This document shows positions 1 through 5,628 of a DNA stretch of 17,595 nucleotides, one piece after another; position 1 is the first letter of the stretch; each line of letters starts with the position of its first letter. The notes under the pieces were generated by a model, which saw nothing but the letters and a program-made list of their open reading frames with translations, searched no databases and had not been told where the DNA came from. The translations under genes and the position numbers were made by a program. Source of the stretch: Rhodoluna sp. Its GTDB lineage: Bacteria > Actinomycetota > Actinomycetes > Actinomycetales > Microbacteriaceae. The stretch is taken from assembly GCA_026393335.1 (NCBI GenBank), contig JAPLAJ010000058.1, positions 1 through 17,595 of the forward strand. The letters run 5' to 3'.

Positions 1-227
1 TGTTGGAATACCTTGTTGAACACCAAGGAATCACAATTTCCAGAGATGAATTAATAAGCACTCTTTGGGATTGCGCAGGTGGCCCAGAAGTCAACGGTAG
101 AACCATAGACGTTCACATCCGAAGACTTCGTGCGGGACTAGTAGGTCACGAGGATATTGTTCGAACTATTCGTGGGGTTGGCTACCGTTTTGATAAGCAC
201 CCAGATGTTCTGATTGAAGGCATATAA
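1..227 (+). CDS. OmpR/PhoB-family response regulator, C-terminal fragment (5' end outside window)
   Basis: This is the last ~75 residues of a winged-helix DNA-binding domain of the Trans_reg_C type. The reading frame is open to the left edge, so the receiver domain and the true start lie outside the window, and the TTG at base 3 is an internal leucine codon. Visible family marks are the helix 'ISRDELISTLWD', the recognition-helix region 'NGRTIDVHIRRLRAGL' and the wing 'IVRTIRGVGYRF', which is nearly diagnostic of OmpR/PhoB regulators. In this family the domain binds direct-repeat operators when the missing receiver domain is phosphorylated by a sensor histidine kinase. No histidine kinase follows; the next gene starts 16 nt downstream with its own apparent promoter. 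Target genes cannot be told from the sequence. Confidence 0.93.
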   Translation, partial: LEYLVEHQGITISRDELISTLWDCAGGPEVNGRTIDVHIRRLRAGLVGHEDIVRTIRGVGYRFDKHPDVLIEGI

Positions 228-231
228 AAAG

Positions 232-237
232 TAGGCT
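232..237 (+). promoter_or_regulatory. Candidate -10 box of a leaderless promoter for the gene at 244
   Basis: TAGGCT followed by 6 nt and then the ATG at 244. A -10 box ending 7 nt before the start places transcription initiation at or next to the A of ATG, and no Shine-Dalgarno motif lies between. The same hexamer at the same spacing precedes the gene at 14205. No convincing -35 box is seen. It lies just after the stop of the upstream regulator gene. Confidence 0.6.
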
Positions 238-243
238 TGCAAC

Positions 244-831
244 ATGCCTGAATCTCTTGACTACGACGAGCTGATAGCTCGTCTAACCGATGAGACATTC
301 AAGTTATTAGACCGCGGAATTGCAATGCCAATTATTGTCATTGATGGTCGAGCTGGATCAGGTAAATCTACTTTGGCTCTTGACTTGCAGAATGAACTTT
401 TTAGATCTGGTGAATCAATGCCGAGAGTCATTCACATGGATTATCTCTATGAAGGCTGGACTGGTTTGGCTCAAGGTGCGGACTATTTGCAGAGATTTGT
501 TCTAGGGCCTTTGTTGGCTAATGGAACTTCTTCCTGGCAGGAATACAACTGGGAGCTTGAATCAAGAGAACGTTGGCGTGAGTTCTCTGGTGGAACACCT
601 CTAATAATTGAAGGCTGCGGATCTCTAAATAGATATACAAGCACTGTGGCTCACCTGACTGTTTGGCTAGATGTTTCAGTTGAGATTAGAAAACAGCGCT
701 GGTTAGAAAGAGATGGCCACATCTTTGATAAATACTTTGACTCTTGGGCAGCTCAAGAACTTGACTTTATTGCTAGAGAGAAATCTCCCGAGTTTGCTAA
801 GTTTGGTTTAGCTGGTTCTTCTGTTCAGTAG
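244..831 (+). CDS. Uridine-kinase-like P-loop NTPase
   Basis: A 195-residue cytosolic P-loop protein. Walker A is 'GRAGSGKST' (residues 35-43) after a hydrophobic strand 'IIVID'. 'HMDYLY' (64-69) fits the acidic substrate-site segment of the uridine kinase/nucleoside kinase fold, 'LIIEG' (120-124) fits the next strand with an acidic residue, and 'RKQRWLERDG' (149-158) fits the Arg-rich lid. The family phosphorylates nucleosides or related small molecules with ATP, but the substrate cannot be named: true Udk proteins are longer and carry other motifs. The start is set by an ATG preceded by TAGGCT-N6 with no Shine-Dalgarno. Its last 24 nt overlap the convergent DedA gene. It probably is not co-transcribed with the upstream response regulator, given its own -10 box, though readthrough is possible. 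Confidence 0.82.
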   Translation: MPESLDYDELIARLTDETFKLLDRGIAMPIIVIDGRAGSGKSTLALDLQNELFRSGESMPRVIHMDYLYEGWTGLAQGADYLQRFVLGPLLANGTSSWQEYNWELESRERWREFSGGTPLIIEGCGSLNRYTSTVAHLTVWLDVSVEIRKQRWLERDGHIFDKYFDSWAAQELDFIAREKSPEFAKFGLAGSSVQ

Positions 832-1446
832 CCAGATTCTCAATCCGGCAATCAAGCTTGCGGTAATAAAGATTCCTGCAATTAGGTAAGAAGCGTTCTT
901 CACAATTGGAATAGTGGCTGAGTAATAGCCAGCAAGGGTTAGCCCAGTTCCCCAAGCTAGAGCACCAACAAGGTTTGCACTAAAGAATTTGTAGTAGTTC
1001 ATCTTGGCAATGCCTGCAACTACTGGAACAAATACTCTTGCCCAAGGCATGAACCTTGCGATCACAACAGCCCACCAGCCCCAGGCATTGAAAAGTGTCT
1101 CGCTCTTTTCAATTCCAGCTCTGATCCATTTGCCTTTTCTTTTATCTAGGTAGGGTCTTCCGTAGTGTCTACCTAGAGTGAAACCAACCTGATCGCCTAA
1201 CCAGGCTGCGATGCCGACACCTGTTGCCATCACAACAATGTTTACTTCGCTAGCGTGCGCTGCTGCAATTAGACCAGCAGCGAAGACTAGAGAGTCTCCG
1301 GTAATGAAAGGAATGAATGCGCCAATTAGTAAGCCGGTTCCTGCAAAGACCAAACCCCAGACAGCAAGGTAAAAGAGGTTTGCTCCTAGGCTTGGAAACC
1401 AACCAGCTATTTCATTGCTGATTGATGTATAGATATGAACTTGCAA
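808..1446 (-). CDS. DedA-family (SNARE-associated/VTT domain) membrane protein
   Basis: A 212-residue integral membrane protein. The DedA hallmarks are 'GAFIPFITGDSLVFAAG' near the N-terminus, the central 'AAWLGDQVGFTLGRHYG', and 'RFMPWARVFVPVVAG', which carries the conserved Arg-Pro-x-x-Arg and Ala-Gly pattern. A final hydrophobic helix ends in 'LLNRRTS'. DedA proteins are reported to act as membrane transporters or flippases needed for envelope integrity; some members recycle undecaprenyl phosphate or phosphatidylethanolamine. The start is unusual: the only upstream candidate in frame is TTG at 1446, directly abutting the TAA of the nitroreductase gene and in the same frame, with no room for a separate ribosome site. 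Translation is therefore probably coupled to the upstream gene. It is the third gene of the minus-strand operon and overlaps the convergent kinase-like gene by 24 nt. Confidence 0.9.
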   Translation of the reverse strand: MQVHIYTSISNEIAGWFPSLGANLFYLAVWGLVFAGTGLLIGAFIPFITGDSLVFAAGLIAAAHASEVNIVVMATGVGIAAWLGDQVGFTLGRHYGRPYLDKRKGKWIRAGIEKSETLFNAWGWWAVVIARFMPWARVFVPVVAGIAKMNYYKFFSANLVGALAWGTGLTLAGYYSATIPIVKNASYLIAGIFITASLIAGLRIWLLNRRTS

Positions 1447-2031
1447 TTACGGCTTTCCGTACAACATAACTTCGTCTAAGCTCAGACGAACTCGAGGAGC
1501 TACTTCACGTTCATAAGCTGGGCCTTCAAGCTGTTCTGCTGGTGCTACCTTGCCAACGGCGATGATCACTAGGACTTCGTGGTTATCATCAAGCTTTAGA
1601 AGTGAGTGCACCTCAGAGTGAACAATTCCACCAATGTGGTGGGTGTGTAAACCAATCTCCTGGGCCTGAACAACCATTGAAGCTGCAGCTAGTCCAGCAT
1701 CGTATTTACGGCCAGTTATTTCTTTACCATCAGGCAAGCTCTTCTGAACTGCAATGACAATAAGTGCAGAGGCATCAGGGGCCCATGACTGGTTGAAACC
1801 AGTAAGACCTTTTTCACATAGTTCTTTGTGTAATTCATCGTTACGGCTAACAAATGCGAATCTCCATGGCTGCAGGTTGTTAGCTGAAGGTGCCCAGCGT
1901 CCTGCTTCAAGGATTGAAAGTGCTTCATCTTGGCTTAGAAGATATTCTCTGTTGAAAGATCTTGGGCTCCAGCGTTCTGCTAGAACAGGGGCAATCGGGG
2001 CAGCGGTAATCGCGATTTTGTTTGGTTGCAT
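1447..2031 (-). CDS. Nitroreductase-family FMN oxidoreductase
   Basis: A 194-residue cytosolic protein of the nitroreductase fold. Two family motifs are clear: 'ERWSPRSF' (19-26), whose Arg-Ser pair contacts the FMN phosphate, and 'AGRWAPSANNLQPWRF' (43-58), the FMN/dimer-interface motif. The central 'DAGLAAASMVVQAQEIGL' (111-128) and the 'VIIAVGKVAP' strand near residue 160 complete the fold. These enzymes use NAD(P)H and FMN to reduce nitro groups, quinones or flavins; the physiological substrate cannot be inferred. The ATG at 2031 has TAGACT-N7 upstream, overlapping the stop codon of the threonine aldolase gene, so it may be transcribed both from the operon and from its own leaderless start. 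A weak AGAGAG could alternatively serve as ribosome site. It ends in frame and immediately next to DedA. Confidence 0.92.
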   Translation of the reverse strand: MQPNKIAITAAPIAPVLAERWSPRSFNREYLLSQDEALSILEAGRWAPSANNLQPWRFAFVSRNDELHKELCEKGLTGFNQSWAPDASALIVIAVQKSLPDGKEITGRKYDAGLAAASMVVQAQEIGLHTHHIGGIVHSEVHSLLKLDDNHEVLVIIAVGKVAPAEQLEGPAYEREVAPRVRLSLDEVMLYGKP

Positions 2032-2038
2032 ACTCTCT

Positions 2039-2044
2039 AGTCTA
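2039..2044 (-). promoter_or_regulatory. Candidate internal -10 box before the nitroreductase gene
   Basis: Reading the minus strand, TAGACT is followed by 7 nt and the ATG at 2031, the same arrangement as before the CotH gene at 5629. The first three bases of the box are the TAG stop codon of the threonine aldolase gene, so it would be an intra-operon promoter. Coincidence is possible for this one because the region also has a weak purine-rich ribosome site. Confidence 0.42.
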
Positions 2045-3109
2045 AACCCCTAGAGCTTTAGCTAGAACCTTGAGTAAGCCGTCAACATCCTCTTGCCTAG
2101 TGTCCCAGGCACACATCCAGCGAACCTGGCTCTTGCTGTAATCCCAGATATAGAACCAATATTCCTTTTGAATTTCTTCAATCAGTTCCATCGGCAGGAT
2201 AGGGAATACTGCATTTGCTTGGGTAGGGTTTGGCACACTAACTCTGCCATTGGATTTAGCGGCTAATTCTCTTACTCCAGCATCTAGGGCTTTAGCCATG
2301 GCATTAGCGTGTTTAGCGCTGTTGATAGCTAGGTCATCTTTTAGTAACCCAATTAGCTGAACGCTCACAAAGCGCATCTTGCTCGGTAACTGCATTGAGG
2401 TTTTTCTAAGGAAAGGAATGCTTTGGGCTAAAGTTTTGGAGTTTAGAACTACAACTGCTTCAGCGGCAAGGGCTCCAATCTTGGTGCCGCCAAAACTTAC
2501 TAGGTCCACTCCTGCATCGGTCGTGAATTCTTTGAAAGAGGCATTTAGCGCTGCAGCTGCATTAGAAAGTCTTGCCCCATCCATGTGTAGCAATAGGTTA
2601 TTTTCGTGAGCAAAGTTAGCCAGTGCTTTGATCTCAGGAATTGAATACAAAGTACCCAGTTCTGTGGTTTGGGTGATGCTAATCACAGCAATCTGAGCTC
2701 TGTGAACAGAGCCAATATCGAATAGGTGCGGTTTGACTAGTTCCGGGGTGAGCTTGCCATCAGGAGTTGGAATAGTCCAGAGCTTGATGCCGCCCATCTT
2801 CTCCGGGGCACCGCCTTCATCGCTATTGATGTGGGCGGTCTCTGCACAGATCACAGCCTCCCAGCGCTTGAGTGCTGAGGATAGAGCAATAACGTTTGCT
2901 CCTGTGCCATTGAAGACTGGGAAAACCTCTGCCTCTGGGCCGAACTTCTCTTTGAATATGGCCTTGAGCTCGCCTGTTACAAAGTCATCTCCGTAGGCTA
3001 TCTCGTGACCCTCGTTGACGCTCTGCATAAGTTCAAAAAGGCTTGGGTGCACACCAGCGTAGTTATCGCTTGCGAATCCACGCCATACTTTGCGGTCTTC
3101 AAGGCCCAT
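2042..3109 (-). CDS. Low-specificity L-threonine aldolase (PLP-dependent beta-eliminating lyase family)
   Basis: A cytosolic PLP enzyme of fold type I that cleaves L-threonine or L-allo-threonine to glycine and acetaldehyde. With the start chosen here it has 355 residues, normal for the family. 'GFASDNYAGVHP' (11-22) is the typical N-terminus, 'YGDD' (39-42) and 'NGTGAN' (67-72) form the PLP pocket, 'ETAHI' (90-94) gives the ring-stacking His, 'LHMDGARLSNA' (174-184) gives the Asp and Arg, and 'SFGGTKIGALAAEA' (205-218) carries the Schiff-base Lys210. I chose the ATG at 3109 because GGAG lies 6 nt upstream and the family N-terminus follows at once; a GTG at 3139 would add ten non-conserved residues. 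It leads the operon with nitroreductase and DedA (10-nt gap to the next start). A broader beta-eliminating lyase specificity cannot be excluded. Confidence 0.93.
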   Translation of the reverse strand: MGLEDRKVWRGFASDNYAGVHPSLFELMQSVNEGHEIAYGDDFVTGELKAIFKEKFGPEAEVFPVFNGTGANVIALSSALKRWEAVICAETAHINSDEGGAPEKMGGIKLWTIPTPDGKLTPELVKPHLFDIGSVHRAQIAVISITQTTELGTLYSIPEIKALANFAHENNLLLHMDGARLSNAAAALNASFKEFTTDAGVDLVSFGGTKIGALAAEAVVVLNSKTLAQSIPFLRKTSMQLPSKMRFVSVQLIGLLKDDLAINSAKHANAMAKALDAGVRELAAKSNGRVSVPNPTQANAVFPILPMELIEEIQKEYWFYIWDYSKSQVRWMCAWDTRQEDVDGLLKVLAKALGV

Positions 3110-3218
3110 TATTAGCTCCGGTTTCTTATGTTCTACCACTCTATTGTGCCCTATTCCTCTATTCGCTAATAGGAACAGTTAAGGTGTTTAATGTAGGGCA
3201 GGTGGCAAACTTGTAGGC

Positions 3219-3227
3219 AAGGAAAGG
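3219..3227 (+). promoter_or_regulatory. Shine-Dalgarno-like site deciding the start of the response regulator
   Basis: AAGGAAAGG is one of the few clear ribosome sites in the window. It lies at good spacing for the ATG at 3234 and too close for the in-frame GTG at 3228, so the ATG is preferred. A caveat is that TAGGCA at 3214-3219 followed by 8 nt reaches the GTG and could be read as a leaderless arrangement. Confidence 0.55.
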
Positions 3228-3233
3228 GTGGCA

Positions 3234-3881
3234 ATGTCCAAATATCAAAGATCTGTTCTAGTTGTCGAAGATGAGCCGTTCATCATGGCACTTGTCTCTG
3301 ACAAGCTCAAGAATGATGGCTTTAGCGTACATATGGCATCTTCAGCTCGTGAGGCAAGAAAAGTCACGGATGCTGAAGATATTGATGTAATCATTCTGGA
3401 TATTGATCTTGGCGCAGGACCTAATGGCCTGGACTTTGCAGTAGCGATCAACAAGCTGCACCCTGAGATGGCAATTGTTTTTCTAACCCACGTAGCTGAA
3501 CCTAAACTATTTGGTTACGATGTTAAGTCTGTGCCTAAAAATGCTGCTTACCTTCTAAAGAGTCGTCTATCTGATCCTGGAGTATTGAACCAAGCCATCG
3601 AAGCTGCTCTTCGTGACAAGGTTGGTCCTGAGTTTAGAGATGATCTAAATCCTTCTCATTCTCTAGTGAATGTTTCTAGAACTCAATTTGAAGTTCTAAG
3701 GATGCTAGCTAAGGGTTACTCGAACCAGCAGATTGCTCAAGAGCGTGGTACCACTCTTCGTGCTGTTGAGAACCTAGTTAACAGAGCTGTTGCTGCAGCG
3801 GGTATTGATGTTGAGTCAAAGACCAGTGCTCGAGTTATTGCTGTTAGAGAATTCGTAAAAGCTGCTGGTTTACCAGAATAA
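3234..3881 (+). CDS. Two-component response regulator, receiver plus LuxR-type HTH
   Basis: About 215 residues. The N-terminal receiver domain shows the acidic pocket 'VVEDE', the phospho-acceptor Asp in 'VIILDIDLG' (Asp58 if counted from the GTG at 3228, Asp56 from the ATG), the switch Thr in 'IVFLTH' and the conserved Lys in 'AYLLKSRL'. The C-terminal helix-turn-helix (about 149-195) reads 'LRMLAKGYSNQQIAQERG', matching the LuxR/NarL scaffold, but the recognition helix 'TTLRAVENLVNRAVAAAG' departs from the usual S-x-x-TV-x-x-H pattern. No histidine kinase is adjacent, so it is an orphan here, possibly driven by a remote kinase or an unphosphorylated mode. It is divergent from the threonine aldolase operon and overlaps nucS at its 3' end by 12 nt. 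Target genes are unknown. Confidence 0.9.
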   Translation: MSKYQRSVLVVEDEPFIMALVSDKLKNDGFSVHMASSAREARKVTDAEDIDVIILDIDLGAGPNGLDFAVAINKLHPEMAIVFLTHVAEPKLFGYDVKSVPKNAAYLLKSRLSDPGVLNQAIEAALRDKVGPEFRDDLNPSHSLVNVSRTQFEVLRMLAKGYSNQQIAQERGTTLRAVENLVNRAVAAAGIDVESKTSARVIAVREFVKAAGLPE

Positions 3882-4568
3882 AGAATCTGGATCTACTGAA
3901 GCTTCTCTAAGTTGTTCATAATCAAGAATCAGGCATTCAATGCCTCTGTCTTCGGCAAGCGTTCTAGCCTGAGGTTTAATCTCTTGAGCTGCAAAGATTC
4001 CTCTTACTGGTGCTAAGGCAGCATCTCTATTCATAAGTTCTAAATATCTAGTTAGTTGCTCGACGCCATCTATTTCGCCGCGTCTTTTGATTTCAATAGC
4101 AACGCTTTGACCTTTGGAGTCTTTAGCAAGAATGTCTACTGGACCAATTGGAGTCATGTATTCACGTCTAACTAGTTTGGACCCTTCGCCAATTATTTCT
4201 ATCTGGGCAGCCATAAGTTCTTGAAGGTGGGCTTCAACACCGTCTTTAATAAGCCCTGGGTCTTTGCCAAGTTCGTGATCGATATCGGTGTGTATTTCAA
4301 ATATTTGAATCCAAAGAATATCTGCTGTTTTGGCTTGGCTTACTCGCCAGATCTCTTTAACGCCACTAGCTAGTTGTTCTTCTTGAGGTTCGTGAATTGA
4401 ATAGTTACATGGAGGATTCATCCAGTTCAACGGCTTATAGGAACCAGTTTCACTGTGAATAAGGATGCTGCCATCGCCTTTGAGCATCAGTAGTCTTCTG
4501 GCTTTAGGTAGGTGGGCAGTGAGTCTGCCAGCGTAGTCAACCGAGCAGTCAGCTATAACAAGACGCAT
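3870..4568 (-). CDS. nucS: Mismatch-specific endonuclease NucS/EndoMS
   Basis: A 232-residue homologue of the actinobacterial/archaeal NucS, which makes double-strand breaks at mismatches (best known for G-T, G-G and T-T) and replaces MutS-MutL in most Actinobacteria. The N-terminal DNA-binding domain opens with 'MRLVIADCSVDYAGRL' and has 'GSYKPLNWMNPP' (42-53). The C-terminal RecB-like nuclease domain has Asp145 in 'GPVDILAKD' and the E-x-K pair Glu159/Lys161 in 'VAIEIKRRGEIDGVEQL', all intact, so activity is expected. The C-terminus ends in a short hydrophobic 'DSLFW', where related proteins carry a sliding-clamp-binding tail; that reading is inference. It is the last gene of an operon with DUF1003-like and DUF4956 membrane proteins (5-nt gap) and overlaps the convergent response regulator by 12 nt. 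Confidence 0.95.
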   Translation of the reverse strand: MRLVIADCSVDYAGRLTAHLPKARRLLMLKGDGSILIHSETGSYKPLNWMNPPCNYSIHEPQEEQLASGVKEIWRVSQAKTADILWIQIFEIHTDIDHELGKDPGLIKDGVEAHLQELMAAQIEIIGEGSKLVRREYMTPIGPVDILAKDSKGQSVAIEIKRRGEIDGVEQLTRYLELMNRDAALAPVRGIFAAQEIKPQARTLAEDRGIECLILDYEQLREASVDPDSLFW

Positions 4569-4573
4569 CTAAC

Positions 4574-5053
4574 TTACTTCTTATTGAGCTTTGTTTCTAT
4601 CTCTTCTAATCGTGTGATTAGGTGAGCTAGCGATTCATCTTGGTGGTCTAGATGTTTTTGTATTTTGATGGCTTCTTCTAAAACAGCTGCAGCATCTTCA
4701 TAAGTCATTACTGCACGCTTTTCAGCAGCTGCTGCTTGAATGTTTTGTCCCACAATAATGATTGGCAGTAAAACTAGTTGTAAGAAAGTTTGAGCAATCC
4801 AAGCAACTATTAGTACTGGATCACCTTTCATGATGACCGCAGGCAAACTAACCAGTGTGATTGCGAAGAATATATAAGCTGCCCACATTGTTCCAACACG
4901 TTTGGTGATGCCAAAGCCTATTTTTTGATTTAAGGTCTTAGGTCCAACTCCAGCCAGAATTGCATCTGAGTTTACTTCTCTGTGTTTTTTACGGTTGGTG
5001 ATGTGAGGGTGTGGTTCGTATTCAAACTTTGCTTTAGGAGCTTTATCAGCCAT
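4574..5053 (-). CDS. DUF1003-like two-helix membrane protein
   Basis: A 159-residue protein with a basic and charged cytosolic N-terminus (1-50), two membrane helices (about 54-75 and 81-101) and a C-terminal helical, probably coiled-coil tail (118-157). The sequence around the helices ('GTMWAAYIFFAI', then 'LPIIIVGQNIQAAAAEKRA') follows the DUF1003 pattern, in which the second helix ends in a Gln-Asn and an Arg-Ala before an acidic tail. The function of DUF1003 is unknown. The start ATG overlaps the TAA of the upstream DUF4956 gene by one base (TAATG), a standard sign of translational coupling, and the nucS ATG follows its stop by 5 nt. I am fairly sure it is real; the family name is less certain because the C-terminal half is divergent. 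Confidence 0.75.
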   Translation of the reverse strand: MADKAPKAKFEYEPHPHITNRKKHREVNSDAILAGVGPKTLNQKIGFGITKRVGTMWAAYIFFAITLVSLPAVIMKGDPVLIVAWIAQTFLQLVLLPIIIVGQNIQAAAAEKRAVMTYEDAAAVLEEAIKIQKHLDHQDESLAHLITRLEEIETKLNKK

Positions 5054-5610
5054 TAGGACTCGATGTCTAGTTTCATTCCGGCTGGAGCGGTAGTTACTGA
5101 TTTGACTTGGATTCTCTGAACGCTGTGGCCAAGTTGCTCTTCAACTTTCTGCTTCAAAGTAGCAGGCTCAATCTCTACATAATCAGTTGCTAGAGAAAAT
5201 CTCTGACTCACTCTTTGCGGAAGCACTCTAGGGTGATCCACTACAAACACAGCTAGTGCCAACAGGCCTGCGTACAAGCTCTGTACAGCGATGTCATATG
5301 CAGGTAACCCAAGGGTTAGACCCATGGCTAGGGCTACCAATAGGTAGGTAATCTCAGTCCAGCCCAGAGTGGTGGATCTCATACGAAAGATTGAGATAAC
5401 GCTAAATAGGGCAAAACCAACCCCGATAGAGATGGTGAAAGTGCCCAGAGCGCCACCTAAGACAAAAAGGGTGATATTGACTAGGCAGATAGCCACAAAG
5501 ACGTCTCTGCGCTTGTGGCGTCTATAAAAGAAGACATATGCCACTAGGTATAGCAAAACTAGGTTAATGCTGAGAGTCGCTAGAAGAAGCGGATAATCAA
5601 TCGGGGTCAC
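5053..5610 (-). CDS. DUF4956 membrane protein
   Basis: A 185-residue protein with several membrane helices (about 7-28, 37-57, 60-75, 86-103 and 107-124) and a soluble C-terminal domain (130-185). The segment 'GFALFSVISIFRMRSTT' (65-81), followed by 'EITYLLVALAMGLTLGL' (86-102), is the signature of DUF4956. In many bacteria this family sits with CotH-type kinases and VTC-domain polyphosphate polymerases; here it is divergent from a CotH gene, which fits, but no VTC gene is in the window. The GTG start at 5610 has TAGTCT-N6 upstream and no Shine-Dalgarno. It leads the operon with the DUF1003-like gene and nucS, so this promoter probably drives mismatch repair expression too. Biochemical role unknown. 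Confidence 0.85.
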   Translation of the reverse strand: MTPIDYPLLLATLSINLVLLYLVAYVFFYRRHKRRDVFVAICLVNITLFVLGGALGTFTISIGVGFALFSVISIFRMRSTTLGWTEITYLLVALAMGLTLGLPAYDIAVQSLYAGLLALAVFVVDHPRVLPQRVSQRFSLATDYVEIEPATLKQKVEEQLGHSVQRIQVKSVTTAPAGMKLDIES

Positions 5611-5615
5611 AAAGA

Positions 5616-5621
5616 TAGACT
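5616..5621 (+). promoter_or_regulatory. Candidate -10 box for the first CotH gene, leaderless
   Basis: TAGACT followed by 7 nt and the ATG at 5629. It overlaps by five bases the opposite-strand -10 box of the DUF4956 gene. The distance to the divergent start is only 18 bp, so any -35 contact would fall inside the DUF4956 coding region; none resembling TTGACA is seen at 17-bp spacing. Confidence 0.62.
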
Positions 5622-5622
5622 A
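5617..5622 (-). promoter_or_regulatory. Candidate -10 box for the DUF4956-DUF1003-nucS operon, leaderless
   Basis: On the minus strand TAGTCT is followed by 6 nt and the GTG at 5610. It overlaps the plus-strand -10 box of the CotH gene, so the two promoters are expected to exclude each other. Confidence 0.6.
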
Positions 5623-5628
5623 GCCTAC

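Noticed and set aside
1754..2053. 99-residue plus-strand open frame opposite the nitroreductase gene
   Set aside because: It is antisense to a well-supported gene, lacks a ribosome site or recognisable domain, and its end falls in the operon junction.
3107..3139. GTG at 3139 as the threonine aldolase start
   Set aside because: The ten extra residues are not family-like and GGAG is well placed for the ATG at 3109; not fully excluded.
3870..4568. RecB-like nuclease as a Cas4 or restriction enzyme
   Set aside because: The N-terminal NucS domain and full-length match to NucS/EndoMS are clear, and no CRISPR or methylase gene is nearby.
5051..5055. TAATG junction as a frameshift between two halves of one gene
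   Set aside because: The two proteins are different membrane families, each complete, and the overlap is a usual coupled-start arrangement.
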